Assembly (NCBI GenBank): GCA_958423465.1
Contig: CATZRD010000051.1
Coordinates: 1-13,661, forward strand
DNA from: an uncultured Oscillospiraceae bacterium
GTDB taxonomy: Bacteria; Bacillota; Clostridia; Oscillospirales; Oscillospiraceae
DNA length: 13,661 bases
Reading direction: 5' to 3'
Shown: piece by piece, positions 7,324 through 13,606 of the stretch
Position numbering within the stretch: the first letter of the stretch is position 1
Layout: the number at the start of each line of letters is the position of its first letter
Translations under genes and position numbers: made by a program
The notes under the pieces: model-generated
Seen by the model: only the letters and a program-made list of their open reading frames with translations
Databases searched by the model: none
What the model was told of the DNA's origin: nothing

Positions 7324-8001
7324 TCAAAAAGACAAATCCGCCCTGCCGTCGCGAATCCTGCCGATCTCCGACCGCACCAGCGCCGGGATCTCCTCCCTGA
7401 GCCGCTCCCAGGGGATGAGCTGCTCCGGGCGCAGCGTCTCCGGCTCGTACTGTCCGGCGGGGGTAAACGCGTAGTGCTCCCGGATATACCCGCGGATCAT
7501 ATCGTCGGTCTCCGGGCTGGTCTCCATCCGATCCGCCAGCATACCGGGGATCAGCAGGCCGCCGCCGGCCTTCTCCCGGCAGCACGCCGGGAACTGGTCG
7601 TGGAGGGTGAACAGCGCCGGGTCCGGAAGGAAGGCGTGCTTCCCCGGCTCGGCGTAGAGCACAGGGTGGGTCCCCTCCAGGCGGAAGGCCTCCAGCCGGT
7701 CCACCCGCAGGCGCTTTCCGTGGAAGGAGCCCCAGCAGCCCGTGACCTGCCCGCCGGCGCCGGCCTCCACCCATATGTGCTCCAGGTCGTACATGTGCTG
7801 GATGTCGTAATCGTAGTACACCGCGTACTCCACGATCCATCCGCCCCTGTCGGACGGAACCAGCTCCAGATCACGAAAGCTGGATGAAGCTCCCCCCTCC
7901 CGAAACACCGTGTACCCCAAAAAGCGGATGGGGAACGGCTCGCGCAGGTCATGATAGATACGCGGCTCATAAAGGGCCGCCAGGTCCTGATCGTTTTTCA
8001 T
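7324..8001 (-). CDS. Uncharacterised Vps62/NPP1-like protein rich in His and acidic residues
   Basis: A 225-residue protein with no signal peptide or membrane segment. From the ATG at 8001, recognisable conserved stretches are YEPRIYHDLREPF (11-23), FLGYTVFR (27-34), EYAVYYDYDIQHMYDLEHIW (58-77), SFHG (92-95) and HPVLYAEPGKHAFLPDP (112-128). The pattern of a DxEH motif, then a later His, then a 'PVLYxExGKHAF' motif resembles the Vps62 (DUF946) and NPP1-like beta-sandwich families. It matches, from memory, a conserved but functionally unassigned bacterial family. Asp64, Asp66, His69, Asp72, Glu74, His75, His94, Glu118 and His122 could form a metal site. That is inference. Start: GGAGG lies 8 bases before the ATG at 8001. 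The upstream in-frame starts (8016, 8076) lack such a site. The gene is transcribed away from the GH116 operon, from a shared intergenic region. Confidence 0.75.
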   Translation of the reverse strand: MKNDQDLAALYEPRIYHDLREPFPIRFLGYTVFREGGASSSFRDLELVPSDRGGWIVEYAVYYDYDIQHMYDLEHIWVEAGAGGQVTGCWGSFHGKRLRVDRLEAFRLEGTHPVLYAEPGKHAFLPDPALFTLHDQFPACCREKAGGGLLIPGMLADRMETSPETDDMIRGYIREHYAFTPAGQYEPETLRPEQLIPWERLREEIPALVRSEIGRIRDGRADLSF

Positions 8002-8075
8002 GTCAAATCCCTCCATGCTGTCCTGATCGATGATGTATGGCAAAGCCTTCCGCCCCGGGCCGGGGCAGCAAATCA

Positions 8076-8081
8076 ATTATA
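8076..8081 (-). promoter_or_regulatory. Candidate -10 box for the Vps62-like gene
   Basis: A perfect TATAAT lies on the leftward strand, 75 bases ahead of the chosen start codon. No good -35 hexamer sits at the right distance. Instead the spacer upstream is occupied by the quasi-palindrome at 8083-8100, so this promoter may be regulated or activator-dependent. Confidence 0.45.
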
Positions 8082-8082
8082 C

Positions 8083-8100
8083 ATTTTTCCGCGGGAAAAT
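8083..8100. promoter_or_regulatory. Operator-like quasi-palindrome between divergent promoters
   Basis: ATTTTTCCGCGGGAAAAT is an 18-base palindrome with one mismatched base pair (8088/8095). It lies next to the leftward TATAAT and ends four bases before the rightward -35 box. Symmetry and position suit a dimeric repressor or activator controlling both directions. No regulator is identified for it. Confidence 0.45.
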
Positions 8101-8103
8101 ACA

Positions 8104-8133
8104 TGGACATCCCTGCTGATTTTTTGATAAAAT
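8104..8133 (+). promoter_or_regulatory. Candidate promoter of the GH116-sulfatase-phosphodiesterase operon
   Basis: TGGACA (8104-8109) and TAAAAT (8128-8133) each match the housekeeping consensus at 5 of 6 positions and are 18 bases apart. Transcription would start near 8140, leaving a leader of about 45 bases. A GGGGGAG ribosome binding site (8170-8176) lies 7 bases before the ATG at 8184. Confidence 0.6.
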
Positions 8134-8183
8134 AGAACCGCTTCATCAGCACCCATCACCATTTTGAGCGGGGGAGCAGAGCA

Positions 8184-10832
8184 ATGGCTGAATTTATCAC
8201 ACACCAGCGCCAGGAGAGCGGGCTTCCGCTGGGCGCGCTGGGGGCCGGCAGCGTGGAGCTGCGGCCCGACGGCGAATTTCATATGTGGCAGATCGCCAAC
8301 CCGGAGCGTTGGCGGCAGGACTGCCGGAAGCGCCCGGAGGCGGACGACGGGGAGCGGCTGGCCGGCGGGCTCTCCTTCTGCCTGCTGGCCAAAAAGCCGG
8401 CGGGAGAGACCGTCCTGCGGCGGCTGGGCCTTGGCCTTGGCTCCGGCTGCGGCACGGAGGAGTACAACTACCGGATGTACTCCTTCCTCAAGCCCGTGGA
8501 GGAGACAGCCTTCGACGGGACCTTTCCCACAGCCTCCCTGGAATATCGGGACCGGGCCCTGCCGGTCCAGGTCCGGCTGAAGGCCGCCTCTCCCTTCGTC
8601 CCCTACGACGAGCGGACCTCCGGCACGCCGGGGATCTTTCTGACCTTCTCGGTGTACAACCCCTCCGGGGAACCGGTGGAGATCTCCCTGACGGGAAAGC
8701 TCCGCTCCCTGGTAAACGCCGGTCCGGAGGGCCGGGGCCAGCGCAATCAGGTGACGCAAAGCGGCGGGTACACCTCTCTGGTCATGTCCAGCGGCGGCGT
8801 CCCCGAGGCCCCCGACCGGGGCGGCGTCGTCCTCTCCGCGGCGGGCGGCCATGTCACCTGGCTGTCCGGCGAGTACCGGGACTATATGAACGAGTATGTG
8901 GCCCACGGCAGTCTGGGAGTCTCCGAGGAATCCTTCCTGTTCGCCCTGCGGCGGAGCGGCGTTCTGCCCGACGCCTGCGTCCGGGAGCGGCCGGACTGGC
9001 GGGAGGCCGCCGGGACTCTTGACCGCCTCACCGCCGGGGAGGTGGACCGCCTGCTGGAGGAGCTGTCGGGTCACGGCTTCGCCGCCAGCATCCTGGAGCG
9101 GCTCTCCCTGGCCGACAGCGCCCTCTTCGCCTCCCCGGAAACCCGGCGGGAGGTGCTGCGCTATGTGCTCAAAAACTGGAGCGAGATGGACCGGCGCTCC
9201 CCCTGGGGCGACGGCGCGCTGTGCGTCTCCTTCTCTCTGGCCCCGGGAGAGCGCCGGGAGATCCCCTTTATCCTCTCCTGGTACTTCCCCGCTTTGTACA
9301 GCGCCGGCGGGAACCGGGTGGGGCATATGTACGAAAACTGGTTCCCCGACGCGCCGGCGGTGGACCGCTTCCTCCAGCGGGAGCGCTCCCGTATCCTGAC
9401 GGCGGCGGAGCGGTTCGTCCGCACCCTCCGGGATACCAGCTTCCCCCCGGTGTTCATGGACGCGGTCTCCTCCCAGCTGGCCACTCTGGTCAAGTGCTCC
9501 TGGTGGTCCCGGGAGGGGGAGTTCGGGATCTGGGAGGGTCTCGGGTCCTGCGGCCTCCAGACCATGGACATCACCTACCACGCCTCCGCCGCTCTGGCGG
9601 TCCTTTTCCCCGCCCTGCAAATGGGGCAGATGCGCATGAGCGCTGCCTTCCAGCGGGAGGACGGCTGCGTCCCCCACTTCTTCTCGCCGGATTTCCGCTC
9701 GGTGGACGAGGGCTTTGACCGGGTGGACATGAACCCCCAGTTCGTGCTTCTGGTGTGCCGGGACTATCTTCTCACCGGCGACCGCGCCTACGCCGCCCAG
9801 ATGTGGCCCCATGTGGTCCGCGCCATCCAGCGCACCGCCGGGCTTGACAGCAGCGGCGGCGGGCTGCCGGACCGGGACGCCGGGCGCAACACCTACGACG
9901 CCTGGCACTTCTCCGGGACCTCCGCCTATGTCTCCATCCTGTGGCTAGCGGCGCTGGAGGCCGGGGCCCTGCTGGCGGAGGTCTGCGGCCGGCCTGATCT
10001 GGCGGAGAGCTGGCGGGAGCTGGCCCGCCGCGGCGGCGGGACCCTGGAGGAGCGGCTGTGGAACGGCGAATACTACGACCTCTGGGCGGAGGGGGCCCGC
10101 CGGGACACCAGCTGCATGACCGACCAGCTGGACGGCGCCCTTTTCGCCCGGGCCATCGGTCTGGAGCCCGTTCTGCCGGAGGACCGGGTCCGGTCCGCTC
10201 TGGACGCCGTCTGGCGGTACAACTACTCCGAGGAAAACGGCCTCGTCAACGTCAGCTGCCCGCCGGGAAAGCGCGCCACCCTCCACACCTTCCGCAACTG
10301 TCAGGGACTGGCCAACTGGTCCGGCATCGAATACCTGATGGCCGCCTTTTTTATCATGGAGGGCTGCTATGACCGGGGGCTGCGCCTGGTGGAGCAGGTC
10401 TGGGACCGCCATCTGCGGCTGGGTCAGGTCTGGAACCACGCCGAATGCGGCGACCACTACTACCGGCCCCTCTCCAGCTGGTGGCTGCTGCAGGCTCTCA
10501 GCGGCGCGTCGGTCCGGGGGGCGGAGGGGCTGCTCCTGCTCTCCGGCGGGGCCTGCGAGGGTCCCTTCCGGTGTCCGTGGTTCGCCTCCTCCGGCTACGG
10601 CGTCCTGGACGGCGGCCCCGGATACCGGAAGCTCACCTGCCTGTACGGCCGGACAGAGCTGCGGGGCGCGGCGTGGACCGGCGGGCCGGAGGTCCTGCAG
10701 GCCCGGCTCAACGGAGCGCTTCTCCCCGCCAAAGTCTGCCCGGACAGGTCCCGCGCCCGGATCGCCTTTGACGCTGTGACATTGGAGGAGGGCTCTGTTC
10801 TGGAGATCTCCGCCCCGGACCGAAGGGCATGA
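8184..10832 (+). CDS. GH116-family beta-glycosidase (GBA2/bile-acid beta-glucosidase-like), cytosolic
   Basis: An 882-residue enzyme of the family that contains human non-lysosomal glucosylceramidase GBA2 and bacterial beta-glucosidases/xylosidases. The N-terminal beta-sandwich begins with the typical GALGAGSVELRPDGEFHMW. The (alpha/alpha)6 catalytic part carries IWEGLGSCGLQTMDITYHAS with the likely nucleophile Glu451. It also has DMNPQFVLLVCRDYLLTGD, and NTYDAWHFSGTSAY with the likely acid/base Asp572, which aligns with the TYDxW motif of GBA2. LWNGEYYDLW, MTDQLDG and DHYYRPLSSWWLLQAL complete the family signature. About 90 extra residues after the catalytic core (about 795-882) look like an added small beta domain. 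The interval between the two catalytic residues (121) is shorter than the roughly 150 of characterised members. No signal peptide or membrane anchor is seen, so it should act on imported substrate. It is the first gene of a three-gene operon. Retaining beta-glycosidase activity is very likely. The sugar (glucose, xylose or GlcNAc) is not decidable here. Confidence 0.9.
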   Translation: MAEFITHQRQESGLPLGALGAGSVELRPDGEFHMWQIANPERWRQDCRKRPEADDGERLAGGLSFCLLAKKPAGETVLRRLGLGLGSGCGTEEYNYRMYSFLKPVEETAFDGTFPTASLEYRDRALPVQVRLKAASPFVPYDERTSGTPGIFLTFSVYNPSGEPVEISLTGKLRSLVNAGPEGRGQRNQVTQSGGYTSLVMSSGGVPEAPDRGGVVLSAAGGHVTWLSGEYRDYMNEYVAHGSLGVSEESFLFALRRSGVLPDACVRERPDWREAAGTLDRLTAGEVDRLLEELSGHGFAASILERLSLADSALFASPETRREVLRYVLKNWSEMDRRSPWGDGALCVSFSLAPGERREIPFILSWYFPALYSAGGNRVGHMYENWFPDAPAVDRFLQRERSRILTAAERFVRTLRDTSFPPVFMDAVSSQLATLVKCSWWSREGEFGIWEGLGSCGLQTMDITYHASAALAVLFPALQMGQMRMSAAFQREDGCVPHFFSPDFRSVDEGFDRVDMNPQFVLLVCRDYLLTGDRAYAAQMWPHVVRAIQRTAGLDSSGGGLPDRDAGRNTYDAWHFSGTSAYVSILWLAALEAGALLAEVCGRPDLAESWRELARRGGGTLEERLWNGEYYDLWAEGARRDTSCMTDQLDGALFARAIGLEPVLPEDRVRSALDAVWRYNYSEENGLVNVSCPPGKRATLHTFRNCQGLANWSGIEYLMAAFFIMEGCYDRGLRLVEQVWDRHLRLGQVWNHAECGDHYYRPLSSWWLLQALSGASVRGAEGLLLLSGGACEGPFRCPWFASSGYGVLDGGPGYRKLTCLYGRTELRGAAWTGGPEVLQARLNGALLPAKVCPDRSRARIAFDAVTLEEGSVLEISAPDRRA

Positions 10833-10890
10833 CCGAAAGGAGCCTCTCTTCCCCCGGCCGCCGGGAATAACGACTGTTTGGAGGACCGCT

Positions 10891-12237
10891 ATGGGAACCA
10901 AAAGACCGAATTTCATCATCATCATGACCGACGACCAGGGCTACGGCGACCTGTCCTGCATGGGGAACACGGATTTCCGGACCCCCCATATCGACCGTCT
11001 GGCCGCCGAAGGCGCGCGCTTCACCGACTGGTACTCCAACAGTCCCGTGTGCTCCCCCTCCCGCGCGTCCCTGCTGACGGGCCGCTATCCGGGACACGCG
11101 GGCGTCCGCGCCATTCTGGCGGGGCACCGGCGGGCCACAGGCCTCACGGACCAGACGCCCACCATCGCCTCCGCCGTCCGGGACCTGGGCTACCGGACCG
11201 CCCTGGTGGGCAAATGGCACCTGGGGCTTCAGGAAGCCAGCCGGCCCAATCAGAACGGCTTTGACTACTTCTACGGCTTTATGGCCGGGTGCATCGACTA
11301 CTACTCCCATATCTTCTACTGGTCCATGGCGGACGGCCGCACCGATCCCACCCATGACCTGTGGGAAAATGACCGGGAGATCTACAGCAACGGGGAATAC
11401 TTCACCGAGATGGTCACGGCCCGCTCCGTGGAGAAGATCCGGGAGATGCACGAGGCCGGGTCCCCCTTCCTTCTGTATGTGGCCTATAACGCGCCCCACT
11501 ATCCCATGCACGCCCCCCGGAAGTATCTGGACCGCTTTCCCCACCTGCCGGCGGACCGGCGCATCATGGCCGCCATGCTCAGCGCCGTGGACGACGGCGT
11601 GGGGGAGATCACCGCCGAACTGCGGCGGCTGGGCATCCAGGAGGACACCGTCGTCTTTTTCCAGAGCGACAACGGCCCCTCCCGGGAGTCCCGCAACTGG
11701 ATGGACGGGTGCGGCGTTCCCTACTACGGCGGACAGCCCGGCGGCCTCAAGGGCCACAAGTTCAGCCTCTTTGAGGGGGGCATCCGGGTGCCCGGCATCT
11801 TCTGCTGGCCGGGGTACATCCCCGCCGGCCAGATCATCCGTGAGCCCTGCGCCGCCATGGACGTGTTCCCCACCCTTCTCACCCTGGCGGGCGGCGACCC
11901 CGCCGGTTACGGGCTGGACGGCGCCAGCCTTCTCCCGGTGCTGACAGAGGGGGCCCGATCCCCCCACCGGGAGCTGTTCTGGGAGATGGAACAGCAGACC
12001 GCCATCCGGCAGGGCCGGTACAAGCTGGTCCTGCAGGGCCAGCTGGTGGAGACCGAGCCGCCCCAGGACCCGGTCTTTCTCTCCGATCTGGACGAGGACC
12101 CGGGGGAGACCCGGAACCTGGCCTCCGCCATGCCGGAACTGACGGAGGAGCTGACCGCCCGAGCCCTCCAGTGGCGCTCGGAGCTGGAGGCTTACTGGAA
12201 AGAACACTTCCCGGCGGCGGCCCGGAGCCTGACCTGA
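10891..12237 (+). CDS. Type I (formylglycine-dependent) sulfatase, Cys-type, cytosolic
   Basis: A 448-residue member of the alkaline-phosphatase-like sulfatase family (S1 type). The start NFIIIMTDDQGYGDL supplies the metal-binding Asp14 and Asp15. PVCSPSRASLLTGR contains the C-x-P-S-R motif whose Cys54 must be oxidised to formylglycine. VGKWHLG gives Lys108 and His110, NAPHYPMHAP gives His203, SDNGP gives Asp260 and Asn261, and GLKGHKFSLFEGGIRVP gives Lys287. All residues expected for activity are present. There is no signal peptide, unlike the exported sulfatases of Bacteroidetes, so the enzyme should act on imported substrate. A maturase (anSME or FGE) is needed and none is encoded in the window. 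GGAGG lies 7 bases before the ATG, 58 bases after the GH116 stop, with no terminator between. A few relatives in this fold are phosphonate/phosphodiester hydrolases, so sulfate ester hydrolysis is probable rather than certain. Confidence 0.93.
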   Translation: MGTKRPNFIIIMTDDQGYGDLSCMGNTDFRTPHIDRLAAEGARFTDWYSNSPVCSPSRASLLTGRYPGHAGVRAILAGHRRATGLTDQTPTIASAVRDLGYRTALVGKWHLGLQEASRPNQNGFDYFYGFMAGCIDYYSHIFYWSMADGRTDPTHDLWENDREIYSNGEYFTEMVTARSVEKIREMHEAGSPFLLYVAYNAPHYPMHAPRKYLDRFPHLPADRRIMAAMLSAVDDGVGEITAELRRLGIQEDTVVFFQSDNGPSRESRNWMDGCGVPYYGGQPGGLKGHKFSLFEGGIRVPGIFCWPGYIPAGQIIREPCAAMDVFPTLLTLAGGDPAGYGLDGASLLPVLTEGARSPHRELFWEMEQQTAIRQGRYKLVLQGQLVETEPPQDPVFLSDLDEDPGETRNLASAMPELTEELTARALQWRSELEAYWKEHFPAAARSLT

Positions 12238-12277
12238 TCCGCTCCCGCCGGATATTCTGCAACGCGGAGGAACCCCT

Positions 12278-12934
12278 ATGGAACGCACTATGATCACCGC
12301 CCATTCCGGCTGCGACGGCACGCCGGACAACTCCCCGGAATTTATCGCCCACGCCCTGACCTGCGGCGCGGACGCCTTTGAGGTGGACGTGCGGAGCCGC
12401 CCCGACGGCACGCTGTACCTGAGCCATGACGAAGGCGGCGGGGACGCTCTTTCCCTGGACCGGGTCTTCGCCGGGATGGCCGGAAGCTCCATGCGCGTCA
12501 ACTGCGACCTGAAGCAGCCCGGCATTGAGCTGGCCGTGCTGGCCCTGGCCCGGGCGCGCGGCGTCGCGGACCGGCTGCTCTTCTCCGGCTCCGTCTCCAT
12601 GGAGCTGATGGCCCGGGAGCCGGAGATCCGGTCCCGGACCCTGCTGAACGTCCGCCCCATCCTTCCGGACCCCGCCCGGACGGAGGCGGACCTGGACGCG
12701 GAGCTTGACCGGCTCCTGCTGGTATGCCGTCAATGCGGCGCGTCCGTCATCAACGTCCCCTACGGCATGTGTACCGGGCCGGTCCTGGACCGGCTGGAGG
12801 AAGCCGGCATCGGCGTATCCGCCTGGACCGTCAACGACGAGGATACGGCGGCGCGTCTGCTGGAGCGCCGGATCCGCAACATCACCAGCCGCAGGCCGGG
12901 CATGGTCCTGGCCCTGCGGGCCGCCCTGCGCTGA
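12278..12934 (+). CDS. Glycerophosphodiester phosphodiesterase family protein with divergent active-site motif
   Basis: A 218-residue single-domain TIM-barrel protein of the GDPD family, cytosolic, with no signal peptide. The start ITAHSGCDGTPDNSPEF corresponds to the usual IAHRG...PENT region. His9 keeps the first catalytic histidine, but the following Arg is Ser10 and the PEN motif is PDN (16-18). FEVDVRSRPDGTLYLSHDE supplies Glu35, Asp37 and the second catalytic His50. VNCDLKQ supplies the acidic third metal ligand and a Lys. Near the end, VSAWTVNDEDTAARLLE matches the typical 'v.aWTVN' motif. It probably cleaves a glycerophosphodiester to glycerol-3-phosphate plus an alcohol, though the altered motif leaves room for another phosphodiester substrate. 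GGAGG lies 7 bases before the ATG, 40 bases after the sulfatase stop, so it is co-transcribed. An in-frame ATG at codon 5 is an alternative start. Confidence 0.88.
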   Translation: MERTMITAHSGCDGTPDNSPEFIAHALTCGADAFEVDVRSRPDGTLYLSHDEGGGDALSLDRVFAGMAGSSMRVNCDLKQPGIELAVLALARARGVADRLLFSGSVSMELMAREPEIRSRTLLNVRPILPDPARTEADLDAELDRLLLVCRQCGASVINVPYGMCTGPVLDRLEEAGIGVSAWTVNDEDTAARLLERRIRNITSRRPGMVLALRAALR

Positions 12935-12935
12935 A

Positions 12936-12991
12936 GCCGCCGCCCGCCGGCGGCAGAAAAGGTCCCGGAGCCGCCTGGCTCCGGGACCTTT
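12936..12991. terminator. Double hairpin, probable bidirectional terminator between convergent genes
   Basis: The first hairpin has 7-bp arms GCCGCCG/CGGCGGC (12936-12954). The second is stronger, with 15-bp arms AAAGGTCCCGGAGCC (12958-12972) and GGCTCCGGGACCTTT (12977-12991) around a 4-base loop. Read leftward, the stem ends CCTTTTCTG, a usable T-tract for the methyltransferase remnant. Read rightward, it ends in a short TTT just after the glycerophosphodiesterase stop. The position between convergent transcripts supports a two-way role. Confidence 0.85.
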
Positions 12992-13033
12992 GGCTGTGTG
13001 TGACAGGATAGATGTCCGTGAAGAAGCGGGGAT

Positions 13034-13387
13034 CTACCGCTGCCCGTCCTTTCTGCCAATATACAGCAAATGGGAATGGCTCCCCAGCAGTTCTCTCGTT
13101 TCACAGGTTTTCAGGTGATACGCGGCAAACAGCCTGAAATCCTCGTCGGACAAATGGAAAGCGGGGGCTTCTTCGGCAAGCTCCAGCACGCTGTCTGTTC
13201 CGGCGAGGGCGACGGAGTACCTTCCGGTGCCCGCGCCGACCTCAAGGATCTTTGAGCCGTGGGGAACCAGTCTGCGGATATAATCCATCGTCGTCAGATA
13301 TTCCAGCTGCCCATGGCGGCTGCGTGTCAGGCGCGTCTCTTCTCTTTGGCCTTGATAGATGCGCCCGAGGATCTCTGTCCGTTCCAT
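13034..13387 (-). pseudogene. SAM-dependent methyltransferase remnant with in-frame internal deletion
   Basis: The open frame encodes 117 residues but joins two distant parts of a class I methyltransferase. Residues 1-62 are the N-terminal part, including RSRHGQLEYLTTMDYI and the SAM motif I ILEVGAGTGRYSVALA. From residue 63, GTDSVLELAEEAPAFHLSDE and YHLKTCETRELLGSHSHLLY belong to the far C-terminus of the same Clostridia family, whose members are about 260 residues by my recollection. About 145-150 residues of the core, including the rest of the Rossmann fold, are missing without a frame break. The junction is near 13199-13202. A promoter, a ribosome binding site region (AAGAAGGTGAG) and a terminator all survive, so a short protein may still be made. 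It could not plausibly be an active methyltransferase. Confidence 0.78.
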
Positions 13388-13428
13388 AGATGCTCACCTT
13401 CTTCTGCCTGTGGATGCCTGCCTTGGCC

Positions 13429-13457
13429 AGTATAGCACACCATTCCATGACGCGCAA
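13429..13457 (-). promoter_or_regulatory. Extended -10 promoter of the methyltransferase remnant
   Basis: On the leftward strand TGC-TATACT (13437-13429) forms an extended -10, with a weak -35 TTGCGC (13457-13452) 17 bases upstream. It starts right after the tRNA terminator T-tract and lies about 40 bases before the ATG at 13387. Confidence 0.55.
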
Positions 13458-13488
13458 GAAAAAACGACGTGCCGAAGCACGTCGTTTT
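13456..13488 (-). terminator. Intrinsic terminator of the tRNA transcript
   Basis: Read leftward, the 12-bp arms AAAACGACGTGC and GCACGTCGTTTT (13488-13461) enclose a TTCG tetraloop. A TTTTTTCTT tract follows. It begins two bases after the CCA end of tRNA-Cys, so it ends the tRNA-Gly/tRNA-Cys transcript. Confidence 0.93.
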
Positions 13489-13490
13489 CA

Positions 13491-13565
13491 TGGAGGTGAC
13501 ACCCGGATTTGAACCGGGGAATGAGGGTTTTGCAGACCCTTGCCTTACCACTTGGCTATGTCACC
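13491..13565 (-). tRNA. tRNA-Cys (GCA)
   Basis: The leftward strand folds as a complete cloverleaf. Acceptor GGTGACA pairs with TGTCACC, and the D stem is GCC/GGC. Anticodon stem AGGGT/ACCCT closes the loop CTGCAAA with anticodon GCA, and T stem CCCGG/CCGGG closes TTCAAAT. Discriminator T and an encoded CCA follow (13493-13491). The U73 discriminator is characteristic of tRNA-Cys. Confidence 0.97.
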
Positions 13566-13573
13566 ATATAGAG

Positions 13574-13597
13574 AACAGGAGCTGAGCCGCTCCTGTT
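13574..13597. repeat. Hairpin between the two tRNA genes
   Basis: The 9-bp arms AACAGGAGC (13574-13582) and GCTCCTGTT (13589-13597) enclose 6 bases. The stem can extend by four more pairs past a bulged T. No real T-tract follows on the leftward strand, so it is more likely a processing or partial-termination structure than a full terminator. Confidence 0.6.
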
Positions 13598-13606
13598 TCT
13601 CTTTTG

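Noticed and set aside
8052..8066. GC-rich palindrome (7-bp arms around one base) in the leader of the Vps62-like gene
   Set aside because: Short GC palindromes are expected by chance at this composition, and there is no T-tract or conserved partner to suggest a function.
8073..9908. Long leftward open frame (611 codons) antisense to GH116, and a similar one at 10708-12660
   Set aside because: Both oppose enzymes with intact catalytic motifs. The predicted products are low-complexity Pro/Gly/Arg-rich. High GC leaves few stops in these frames.
12936..12991. Possible CRISPR-like or tandem repeat
   Set aside because: The repeats are inverted, occur once each and lie between convergent genes, so a terminator explains them. 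No spaced direct repeats were found in the window.
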